Source of the DNA: Actinomycetota bacterium
GTDB taxonomy: Bacteria; Actinomycetota; Thermoleophilia; UBA2241
DNA length: 14,109 nt
Direction of reading: 5' to 3'
Assembly: GCA_003164655.1 (NCBI GenBank)
Contig: PLTW01000176.1
Span: forward strand, 1-14,109
Positions within the stretch are counted from its first letter, which is position 1. Every line of letters begins with the position of its first letter. Shown here one piece after another: positions 6,642-12,715 of the stretch. The position numbers were made by a program, and so were the translations under genes. The notes below the pieces were generated by a model that saw only the letters and a program-made list of their open reading frames with translations, was not told the DNA's origin and did not search any database.

Positions 6642-7910
6642 TCAGTCGCCGATCAGCTCGAGAGCCTTTTTGACGACGGCTTCGACGGAGTCGCGTTCGC
6701 GCAGGCTGCAGGTGAGCACGGGGATCTGCTCGGGCAGGCCGAGCGCCTTGGCGACGGCGGCCAGGTCGAGTGAATCGTCGTCCATCGACACATAGCTGGC
6801 CACGACGATCGGCAGGTCGCCGAGCTTGCGCACGAAGTTCAGGTCGCGGACCGACGACTTGAGACTGTCGGTCGAGTTGGCGTTGGCCAGCACGATGAAG
6901 GCCGAGCTCTGCTCGGCGAAGCGCCGCCAGATCTCCTCGGGCGAGCTGACCGCGGCGGTGAACACCAGGGCTTCGCCGCCGTTGGCCGCGGGCATCTGGT
7001 CGTCGGCAGCGGCGCCGTTGGGGGTGTAGGTCGCGGCGACCATCGGCACCTCGACCTCGCGCTCGTCGATCAGCTCGATGCGCAGATGCTCGGTCACGTT
7101 GCTCTCGGCGAGCGTGCTGATGAAGACCTGGTTGTAGACGTCGATCGGACCGCGCACCGCGATGGAGCGACCCCGGCCGATCTCTTCGATGGCCGAGTCG
7201 CTCACGTTGAGCAGGCCCGCCCGGTTGAGGTCGAACACGACCTTGGCGCCGTTGAAGCGGTCGAGGCCGCACTCCTTGAGCACCGTGTTGATGTCGTGGC
7301 GCCCGTCGACCCAGCACACCACGCGCCACTGGTCGGGGGTGAGCTTTACCCCCCCGTCCTCTTCGACGATGTCGTTGTAGCGCAGCCGCGGCACCCGCTC
7401 GAGCGAGCCGAGCGTGGCGAAGATGAGCTCCCACTCGTCGATCCGCCGGCAGCCCTCCATGATCACCGACTCGACGTTCATCTCGACCAGGATGTCCTCG
7501 TCGGTGACGGTCTCGTCGGCCTCGAAGGTAAAGTCGCCGTCGGTCCAGCTGAAGAAGTTGAAGGTGACGTCTTCGATCTGGTCGCGCACCGACTGCTCGA
7601 GCGTCGCCCGGTCGATGTAACCGTGCTCCAGAAGGATCGAGCCGATCCGCCCCCGGGCCGACTTCTTCTTCTGCTCGCCCAGGGCCGCGCGCAGCTGGTT
7701 GCTGGTGACGTTGCCCGACTTCACCAGGCGCTCGCCGAGCGGCATGGTGCCCGGGTGGGCGGTAGCGAAGTAGATCTGCCCGTTACGAAAGAAGATCTTG
7801 CCCGACTCACCCGCGCGATCGATCGTCAAAGCCCCCGTCTTGGCGCTCATCTTGACGAGCTGAAAGACGTTCGGAAGGCTGAACTCTTTGAGATTTCCCT
7901 GCAGGAGCAC
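6642..7910 (-). CDS. DUF4388 (PATAN-type) protein with degenerate MglA-like GTPase domain
   Basis: The product is 422 aa. Residues 1-130 are DUF4388: LLQGNLKEFSLPNVFQLV, GKIFFRNGQIYFATA, then two helix-rich repeats (LGERLVKSGNVTSNQL and IGSILLEHGYIDRATL) and FFSWTDGDFTFE. Residues 190-235 (LTPDQWRVVCWVDGRHDINT to NRAGLLNV) look like the winged-helix segment common after DUF4388. Residues 248-420 align by eye with an MglA-like small GTPase, but the P-loop GxxxxGKT is GPIDVYNQ, the G3 region is FTAAVSSPE and the G4 NKxD is ASYVSMDD, so it should not bind GTP normally. Such proteins are linked to signalling, motility or gliding-type polarity. The GTG at 7910 is chosen for its AGGAG 7 nt upstream and because the family start MLLQGNLKEF follows. 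It is probably monocistronic, 108 nt before hemB. Confidence 0.88.
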   Translation of the reverse strand: MLLQGNLKEFSLPNVFQLVKMSAKTGALTIDRAGESGKIFFRNGQIYFATAHPGTMPLGERLVKSGNVTSNQLRAALGEQKKKSARGRIGSILLEHGYIDRATLEQSVRDQIEDVTFNFFSWTDGDFTFEADETVTDEDILVEMNVESVIMEGCRRIDEWELIFATLGSLERVPRLRYNDIVEEDGGVKLTPDQWRVVCWVDGRHDINTVLKECGLDRFNGAKVVFDLNRAGLLNVSDSAIEEIGRGRSIAVRGPIDVYNQVFISTLAESNVTEHLRIELIDEREVEVPMVAATYTPNGAAADDQMPAANGGEALVFTAAVSSPEEIWRRFAEQSSAFIVLANANSTDSLKSSVRDLNFVRKLGDLPIVVASYVSMDDDSLDLAAVAKALGLPEQIPVLTCSLRERDSVEAVVKKALELIGD

Positions 7911-8020
7911 TCGCGCTCTCCTCGCCCGCGCCCGCACGGGCGCCCCCGCTGCCCGGCGGCGACCCGTCACCCACGTACCCTTCATCGGCCGCAGGACGCG
8001 GTTGGTTAACTCCCCGGGCC

Positions 8021-8033
8021 GCGGCCCATTCTA
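8021..8033 (-). promoter_or_regulatory. Candidate -10 box and palindrome upstream of the DUF4388 gene
   Basis: TAGAAT (8033-8028, minus strand, 5 of 6 to TATAAT) lies in the 140-nt gap after the MFS gene; the -35 region at 17 nt (TCCTGA) is poor. The perfect 12-bp palindrome GGGCCGCGGCCC (8016-8027) covers the predicted start of transcription and could be an operator or part of the MFS gene terminator. Confidence 0.3.
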
Positions 8034-8050
8034 CAACGCCCCAGCGAGCC

Positions 8051-9427
8051 TCAGGAATCGACCTGCGCCCGGCGCGCCGGCGAGGGCGGCCGCAACTCGT
8101 CGCGGCGGGCCGCCTCGAGGTCGCCGATGACGGCGTCGGGCTCGGGGTCGTCGGGCAGACAGACCCGCGCCCGCACCTCGCCGGCGGCGGCGGCGGCGCG
8201 CAGCCGCCGCCGGCGCAGCACCACGAAGGCCCCGGCGCCGGTCAGAAACGTCGCCGCGCCCCCGGCGGCGAAGGCCACACGCGGGCCGTAGAGGTCGGCG
8301 AGGCCGCCGATGGTCAGACTGCCGAACGGCGTGGAGCCCAAAAAGACGACCGCCCACAGCGACATCACACGGCCCCGCATGGCTGCCGCCGAGTTCAACT
8401 GCAGCAGCGAGTTGGTGGTCGCCACGAAGAGCACCGAGAAGGCGCCGAGCGGCACCAGCACGGCCAGCTCCCAGTTGAGGGTCGGCATGACCGCGCCCAC
8501 CATGGTCACAGCGCCAAAGCCGAGCGTCGCCCCCACCAGCAGCCGCCGGCTGGGCCGGGCCCTGGCCGCCGCGTACAGCCCGCCGGCCAGCGCGCCGACC
8601 CCCATGGCGACCACCAGAGCGCCGTAGGTCCCGGCGCCACGGTGAAACGCCACCCTCGCCATCAGCGGCAGCAGGATCGAGAAGTTGTAGCCCAGCGTGC
8701 CGACCAGCGCCATCATGGTCAGCGGCACCCGCAGCTCGGGCGTGTGCCAGACGTAGGCAAAACCGGCGCGCAGCTGACCCCCCTTGCGCGACAGCGGCCG
8801 ACCGCGGCGCAGCTCCGACGGACGCATCGCCACCAGCGCCACGATCACGAACAGGTACGAGCCGGCGTTCACCAGAAAGCACGACGCCAGGCCGACGGTC
8901 ACGATCAGGACGCCGGCGATGGCCGGCCCGATCACCCGCGAGGCATTGACCACGACGCTGTTCAAGGCCACCGCGTTGGCGACGTCGTCCGGTCCGACCA
9001 TCTCGATCACAAACGACTGCCGGGCCGGGTTGTCGAGGCCGTTGGCCACGCCGTTCAGGGCGGCCAGCACGAAGATCATCCAGACGCGCACCACACCCGT
9101 GACCGTGAGCACGCCCAGGACGACCGCCAGCACCGTCATGATCGTCTGGGTGGCGATGAGCAGCTTGCGCTTGTCGGTGCGGTCGGCGAGAAGGCCGCCC
9201 CAGGGCCCGATGAACAGCACCGGTCCGAACTGCAGGGCCACCGTCACGCTGAGCAGCAGGGCGCTGCCGGTGAGGTGCAGCACGAGCCAGCCCTGGGCGA
9301 CCGACTGCATCCAGGTGCCGCTCTGCGACACTGCCTGGGCGAAGAAGTAGAGCCGGTAGTTGCGGACGCGCAGCGAGTGGAAGGTGCGACCGACTGCGCG
9401 CCCGACGCGGTCGAGGGTGCGAGACAT
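8051..9427 (-). CDS. MFS transporter, EntS/DHA3-like exporter
   Basis: This 458-aa inner-membrane transporter of the major facilitator superfamily has about 11-12 hydrophobic segments. The loop 2-3 signature is seen as GPWGGLLADRTDKRKLLI. Other family features are LRVRNYRLYFFAQAVSQSGTWMQ at the N-terminus, LNGVANGLDNPARQSFV, LNSVVVNASRVIGPAIAGV and the half-two copy GSLTIGGLADLYGPRVAF. These are typical of the MFS_3/EntS group of proton-driven exporters (siderophores, drugs). The last 50 residues are a charged cytoplasmic tail. ATG 9427 has a GGATGG ribosome site about 8 nt upstream. It is divergent from the glutamine amidotransferase gene, with 133 nt between. Substrate unknown. Confidence 0.93.
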   Translation of the reverse strand: MSRTLDRVGRAVGRTFHSLRVRNYRLYFFAQAVSQSGTWMQSVAQGWLVLHLTGSALLLSVTVALQFGPVLFIGPWGGLLADRTDKRKLLIATQTIMTVLAVVLGVLTVTGVVRVWMIFVLAALNGVANGLDNPARQSFVIEMVGPDDVANAVALNSVVVNASRVIGPAIAGVLIVTVGLASCFLVNAGSYLFVIVALVAMRPSELRRGRPLSRKGGQLRAGFAYVWHTPELRVPLTMMALVGTLGYNFSILLPLMARVAFHRGAGTYGALVVAMGVGALAGGLYAAARARPSRRLLVGATLGFGAVTMVGAVMPTLNWELAVLVPLGAFSVLFVATTNSLLQLNSAAAMRGRVMSLWAVVFLGSTPFGSLTIGGLADLYGPRVAFAAGGAATFLTGAGAFVVLRRRRLRAAAAAGEVRARVCLPDDPEPDAVIGDLEAARRDELRPPSPARRAQVDS

Positions 9428-9494
9428 TCTCGGACCATCCTACCCAGGGCTGGGGCACGAGCCCCGTTGCGCGGCCCGCTCCCCTGTGAGGCGC

Positions 9495-9500
9495 TAGAAT
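9495..9500 (+). promoter_or_regulatory. Possible -10 box of the glutamine amidotransferase gene
   Basis: TAGAAT is 5 of 6 to the -10 consensus and would start transcription near 9507, giving a leader of about 54 nt. No -35 at a suitable distance (the hexamer at 17 nt is CGGCCC). The divergent gap also has a small hairpin GGGGC-ACGA-GCCCC (9452-9465) on the MFS side. Confidence 0.25.
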
Positions 9501-9560
9501 GACCCACCAGAGCGTGCCCGCGCGGGGCGCGGCCGGCGCGCACAGCGACAGGAGGCACGG

Positions 9561-10277
9561 ATGGCCAGTTCCACACCCAGCGTCACGATACTGCAGCACG
9601 AGCCGCCGGCGCCTCCGGCCCTGCTGGGCCGGTTCTTGAGCGAGGCCGGTCTGCGGCTCGACGTGCGCCGGCTCGACGTCTCAGACGAGGTCCCGACAGA
9701 TCTCTCGGGCTGCGATGCGCTGATCGTCCTGGGCGGCGACATGAACGTCGGCCAGGAGAGCGAGTACCCCTTTCTGCTCGCCGAGCGCGACCTGCTACGG
9801 CAAGCCATACGCAGCGGCGTTCCCACGCTGGGTATCTGTCTGGGGGCGCAGCAGCTCGCCACCGCCGCCGGCGGCGGCGTGGTCAGGCGCGCCGCGCTCG
9901 GGCTCGGCTGGCACGCTCTGGTCGTGCATCGCCACGACGCCCTGATCGAGGGCATCGACCCGCGGACGCTCGTCTTTCAGTGGCGCGACTATGCCTGCCG
10001 GCTGCCGGAGGGGGCGCAGCTCATCGCCAGCGGCGATGGCGATCCGCAGATCTTCCGCCTGGGCAGCGCCGCCTGGGGGGTCCAGTTCCACCCCGAGGTG
10101 ACCCTCGAGGTACTGACGAGCTGGATCGAGGCCGACGCCCAGACGGTGTCGGGCAGTTCAGCGAACGTCGGCGACGGCCTGCTCGCCGAGAGCCGCCGCC
10201 GGCTGCCCGCCTCGACGGCGCTCTGCCGGCGGCTCGTGACCAACTTCCTCGCGGCCGGCGGCCTGACGCGCCGCTGA
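9561..10277 (+). CDS. Stand-alone class I (type 1) glutamine amidotransferase
   Basis: This 238-aa single-domain class I GATase of the GMP-synthase-like group hydrolyses glutamine and passes ammonia to a partner, or acts on a gamma-glutamyl compound. The nucleophile elbow is PTLGICLGAQQLA with C93; the His-Glu pair is H177 and E179 in WGVQFHPEV. The N-terminal CDALIVLGGDMNV is the usual oxyanion strand region. All three catalytic residues are present, so it should be active. The start has AGGAGG 6 nt before the ATG. No synthetase subunit lies beside it; the neighbours are a divergent MFS exporter and a convergent gene of unknown function 17 nt away. Its acceptor reaction cannot be told from the sequence. 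Confidence 0.92.
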   Translation: MASSTPSVTILQHEPPAPPALLGRFLSEAGLRLDVRRLDVSDEVPTDLSGCDALIVLGGDMNVGQESEYPFLLAERDLLRQAIRSGVPTLGICLGAQQLATAAGGGVVRRAALGLGWHALVVHRHDALIEGIDPRTLVFQWRDYACRLPEGAQLIASGDGDPQIFRLGSAAWGVQFHPEVTLEVLTSWIEADAQTVSGSSANVGDGLLAESRRRLPASTALCRRLVTNFLAAGGLTRR

Positions 10278-10294
10278 CCGCACCGCCGCGCCCG

Positions 10295-10903
10295 CTACGG
10301 CCGCCCCCACCAGCGCTCATAGGACTTGGGAGGCTTGAGACTCGCCGCCAGGTTCTGGCGCTCGGTCGCCCGTTCCCGAGCTTCTTCGAGCGTCTCGGTC
10401 AGAGCCGGCACGAGCGTCTCGTTGAACGCCCGGGCGGTTTCGTTGGTGCGCTCCACCTCGGCTTCGACCATCTGCAGGCTGTCCTCGAAGAACTGATTTG
10501 CCCGCACTGGGGTCGGATGCTCGGCCACGTAGCCGATCATCAGGCGCCCCTCCTTGAGGTCAATCTCGATGCCGGCGTGGTCGAAGTCGTCGTCTTCTTC
10601 GTGCATGAAGGCGAGCGTCTCGGCGCCCTCTATGGCGACAACGAGATCGACCCTCGTCCCGGGCACCACGACGGGGGTCCCGCCCGGCGCCTCACGACCC
10701 GGCCCGCCGGCGACCGCCATCTTGATCTGTCGCGGCGAGTCGTAGGACGCCCTTCCCAGACGCACCGGCGCCAGGAAGTGGCGTACGGCGACCTCCGCTG
10801 GTAGGACCGCATGCCGGGACGACAGCAGAACGTCGTCGTCCAGCCCATCGATATCGCGCCGCGCCCGCTCGCGCAGCGACTCGAGTCGTTTGGCCAGGCT
10901 CAT
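10295..10903 (-). CDS. Protein of unknown function, acidic loop and C-terminal helix
   Basis: I do not recognise this 202-aa soluble protein. It starts MSLAKRLESLRERARRDIDG with a basic amphipathic helix. Residues 35-125 look like a beta-rich domain (VRLGRASYDSPRQIKMAVAG, RVDLVVAIEGAETLAFMH) with a very acidic loop HEEDDDFDH (101-109). Residues 135-190 are predicted long helix or coiled coil (FFEDSLQMVEAEVERTNETA, ETLEEARERATERQN). It ends SYERWWGRP. ATG 10903 is preferred to the upstream in-frame starts because GGAGG is well placed and the upstream reading is Gly/Arg repeat sequence. It has no signal peptide or membrane segment. It is convergent with the amidotransferase gene and divergent from the Mrr-like nuclease gene. 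Confidence 0.8.
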   Translation of the reverse strand: MSLAKRLESLRERARRDIDGLDDDVLLSSRHAVLPAEVAVRHFLAPVRLGRASYDSPRQIKMAVAGGPGREAPGGTPVVVPGTRVDLVVAIEGAETLAFMHEEDDDFDHAGIEIDLKEGRLMIGYVAEHPTPVRANQFFEDSLQMVEAEVERTNETARAFNETLVPALTETLEEARERATERQNLAASLKPPKSYERWWGRP

Positions 10904-10939
10904 GTGACTCCCTCCGCTCCCTTTGTTTGTGCAGAGCCG

Positions 10940-10975
10940 CTCACAGTCTATAGCGAGACGCTGCCGAGCGTGCAC
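10940..10975 (-). promoter_or_regulatory. Candidate promoter of the unknown gene at 10903
   Basis: On the minus strand TATAGA (10952-10947) resembles a -10 box (5 of 6), with only a weak GTGCAC 17 nt upstream. It would give a leader of about 37 nt. The -35 side runs into the first 18-bp repeat unit at 10973. Confidence 0.35.
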
Positions 10976-11058
10976 CGGCCGCCCGACCCGCACCGCGCGT
11001 CCAAGCGTGCCCCGGCCGCCCGACCCGCACCGGCCGCCCGACCCGCACCGGCCGCCCG
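10973..11058. repeat. GC-rich 18-bp tandem repeats in the divergent region
   Basis: The unit CACCGGCCGCCCGACCCG occurs at 10973-10990, 11010-11027 (one mismatch), 11028-11045 and, cut to 13 bp, 11046-11058. The first copy is separated by a 19-bp degenerate stretch that starts CACCG. A longer repeat with 37-bp period is visible from AGCGTGC (10967 and 11004) onward. It lies between two divergent start codons, directly before the inverted repeat at 11062. Confidence 0.85.
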
Positions 11059-11061
11059 CGC

Positions 11062-11095
11062 GCGCCCCGGCCGGCAAGAATGCCGGCCGGGGCGC
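11062..11095. repeat. Perfect 15-bp inverted repeat with AGAA loop
   Basis: GCGCCCCGGCCGGCA (11062-11076) and TGCCGGCCGGGGCGC (11081-11095) are perfectly complementary, with a 4-nt AGAA loop. It has no U-tract on either side and lies 47 nt upstream of the nuclease start codon in a divergent region, where a terminator is not expected. It may act as an operator or cruciform, or form a strong RNA hairpin in the nuclease leader. Confidence 0.85.
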
Positions 11096-11142
11096 CGAAC
11101 TACTGAAGAACAGGTCGATGACACCGCGAGCCCGAGGAGAGA

Positions 11143-12174
11143 ATGACCGAAGACCAGCACGGCGCCGAGAAGGGTCGCCGTCTCGAGGCGGAGGTCGCCC
11201 GCGCTCTGGCGGCGGGCGGCTATGCCGCCCGCCGCAACGTCGTCCGCGAAGGTCGTTCCGGGGCGCACCACGAGATCGACGTCTTGGCCGACAAAAGCGA
11301 CGGTCTCACGACATTCACGGTGATGGTCGAGTGCAAGGCCTGGGACAGGCCCGTCGACAAGGAAGTGCTCGCCAAGGCCGCCTTCGTCGCCGCCGACGTG
11401 GGCGCCGACAAGACCATCGTCGTTGCTCTGCGGGGCGCGACCGGCGGCGCCGCGCTGTCGGCGGCCGAGCTCGGCGTCGAGCTGTGGGGGCCCGAAGAGC
11501 TCGAGCGACGGCTGGGACACGTGCAGCTCGCCGCACTCGGCGCGGCGCGCGCACCGACGGCGCTCGGCTTCGCCGTCGCCGTCGAAGAGGCGCGCGCCGT
11601 CCGCCTCGCCGAGCGCCAGCGCGGCAAGGGCATACTCGGCCTCGGCGCCGAGGAGGTCGCCTGGTTCGGCCTGGTCTGGCTGCCCTGCCTGTTGCTCACC
11701 CTGGGCTGCACGAGACTGGAAGGCCGCCTGCACAAGCGCACGCGGCACTCGTCGGTGTTCAATCTCTACGAGGCTCTCGACGGCGCCCTGCTCGAAAGCT
11801 TCGCGGTCGACCCGGCGGTCGCCGAGGTCGAGGTGGGCCCGCAGCGCCTGCCGCCGCTGGTCAAGCCGCGGACTCTGCGCGCCGAGATCTCGTCGACGTT
11901 CGAGAAGTGGCGCTCGGTCGTGCAGGGCGCGGCCCGGGAGCGCTGGGCGCGCGCGGGCGCCGATCTCGGCATACCTCTGCCGCTCGATGCCCTCACGGTC
12001 GACGATGTCACGGTCTGCTACCTGCCGGTCTACGTGGCGATCCTCAGGCACAGAGACTCGCGCCGGGTCGTGGTGATCGACGGCGGCGACGGCGCCGTCG
12101 ATCAGCCCCTGGCGACCGTGCTGACGGCGAACCTCGGCTATCTGACCGAGGCGCTCGACTCCCCGCCGCGCTAG
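11143..12174 (+). CDS. Mrr-like restriction endonuclease-fold (PD-(D/E)XK) protein
   Basis: The product is 343 aa. Residues 10-125 form an Mrr_cat-type nuclease domain: helix GRRLEAEVARALAAGGYAAR with E16, HEIDVLAD with D46, and VECKAW with E63 and K65, followed by KEVLAKAAFVAADVGADKTI, the usual helix-strand after the ExK motif. All PD-(D/E)XK residues are present, so it should cut DNA. Residues 172-343 are a second part with two similar-looking segments (VWLPCLLLTL to LYEALDG, and CYLPVYVAIL to VVVIDGG), perhaps a duplicated unit for partner or DNA binding. No methyltransferase or specificity subunit is nearby, so this is more likely a modification-dependent or repair nuclease than half of a restriction-modification pair. 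The ATG has GAGGAG about 4 nt upstream. Confidence 0.82.
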   Translation: MTEDQHGAEKGRRLEAEVARALAAGGYAARRNVVREGRSGAHHEIDVLADKSDGLTTFTVMVECKAWDRPVDKEVLAKAAFVAADVGADKTIVVALRGATGGAALSAAELGVELWGPEELERRLGHVQLAALGAARAPTALGFAVAVEEARAVRLAERQRGKGILGLGAEEVAWFGLVWLPCLLLTLGCTRLEGRLHKRTRHSSVFNLYEALDGALLESFAVDPAVAEVEVGPQRLPPLVKPRTLRAEISSTFEKWRSVVQGAARERWARAGADLGIPLPLDALTVDDVTVCYLPVYVAILRHRDSRRVVVIDGGDGAVDQPLATVLTANLGYLTEALDSPPR

Positions 12175-12273
12175 CGGGTGGGCGGCGCTGCTCGCGGTGC
12201 GCGGCGGCTCGTGGCCGGTGCGCGGCATGCAATGGCGCTAGGCCCGTGGCTATCGGGTATCTGCACTGAAGAC

Positions 12274-12295
12274 GCTTTTGTCCCCCACGAAAAGC
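12274..12295 (+). terminator. Weak hairpin downstream of the nuclease gene
   Basis: GCTTTT (12274-12279) and AAAAGC (12290-12295) can pair around a 10-nt loop about 100 nt after the nuclease stop. The stem is only 6 bp and AT-rich in its inner part, and no U-run follows, so it is a poor terminator candidate. Confidence 0.2.
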
Positions 12296-12299
12296 CAAC

Positions 12300-12314
12300 G
12301 GCGCGCGGCGCGCC
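12300..12314. repeat. 15-bp palindrome before the small ORF
   Basis: GGCGCGC-G-GCGCGCC is a perfect inverted repeat with a one-base centre, ending 13 nt before the ATG of the small ORF at 12328. In a genome this rich in GC, short palindromes of this kind also arise by chance. Confidence 0.4.
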
Positions 12315-12327
12315 AGGCAGGTGCCCG

Positions 12328-12690
12328 ATGAATCGCAACGCTGAACGCATCGCCGTCCTTGCCCAGATCCTGGAAGACGCCGAGGGCTGCCGTGCCACGA
12401 TGGCGGCCATGTTGCTGCTCGATCTCCCCGCCGACGTGACCGGCGAGCTCAACGCCTGCGACCAGCGGCTCAGCGAGCTGGTGGTCGCCGTGCGCGAGCA
12501 CGTCGGGCTCAGCCCGAGCCTGAGTGTCGGACGCCACGCGGCCTGCATCGAGTGCTCCACGATGAGATCGAGCTGCAACACCGCTGGGGCGTGGCCGGCC
12601 GTGCCCACCTGGATCGCCGCGCCGGCGCGCGCTGGCCGGGCGCCCGTGCCGCTGGTGGCGCCCGGCGGCGAACTGCGGCGCGTCGCCTGA
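12328..12690 (+). CDS. Possible small protein of unknown function, Cys-containing
   Basis: This is an open frame of 120 codons from an ATG with an AGGCAGG site about 6 nt upstream. Third positions are almost all G/C along the whole length, which supports coding. The N-terminal half is helical (ERIAVLAQILEDAEG, ELNACDQRLSELVVAVREHVG); the middle has HAACIECSTMRSSC, a Cys/His cluster that might bind metal; the end is Pro/Ala-rich. It matches no family I know. It lies 153 nt after the nuclease gene on the same strand and converges with the transpeptidase gene 25 nt away. Frames on the other strand are also open here, so this call is tentative. Confidence 0.45.
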   Translation: MNRNAERIAVLAQILEDAEGCRATMAAMLLLDLPADVTGELNACDQRLSELVVAVREHVGLSPSLSVGRHAACIECSTMRSSCNTAGAWPAVPTWIAAPARAGRAPVPLVAPGGELRRVA

Positions 12691-12715
12691 CGACGCTCGC
12701 GGCCCCGCTGGCCTC

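Noticed and set aside
8031..9599. 522-codon minus-strand frame longer than the MFS gene it overlaps
   Set aside because: The product is Arg/Gly/Ala-rich with no membrane segments, while the other frame is a textbook MFS protein.
10973..11058. CRISPR-like array
   Set aside because: The units are 18 bp and mostly contiguous, with no unique spacers of constant length and no cas genes.
10923..12269. 448-codon plus-strand frame covering the nuclease gene
   Set aside because: It begins inside the tandem repeats, is Arg-rich throughout and overlaps a frame with an intact nuclease domain.
12541..12715. Frameshift within the small ORF at 12328, continuing in another frame to a stop near 12718
   Set aside because: The alternative frame has more A/T at third positions (about 10 of 42 codons against 4 of 42), so the single unshifted frame is the better reading.
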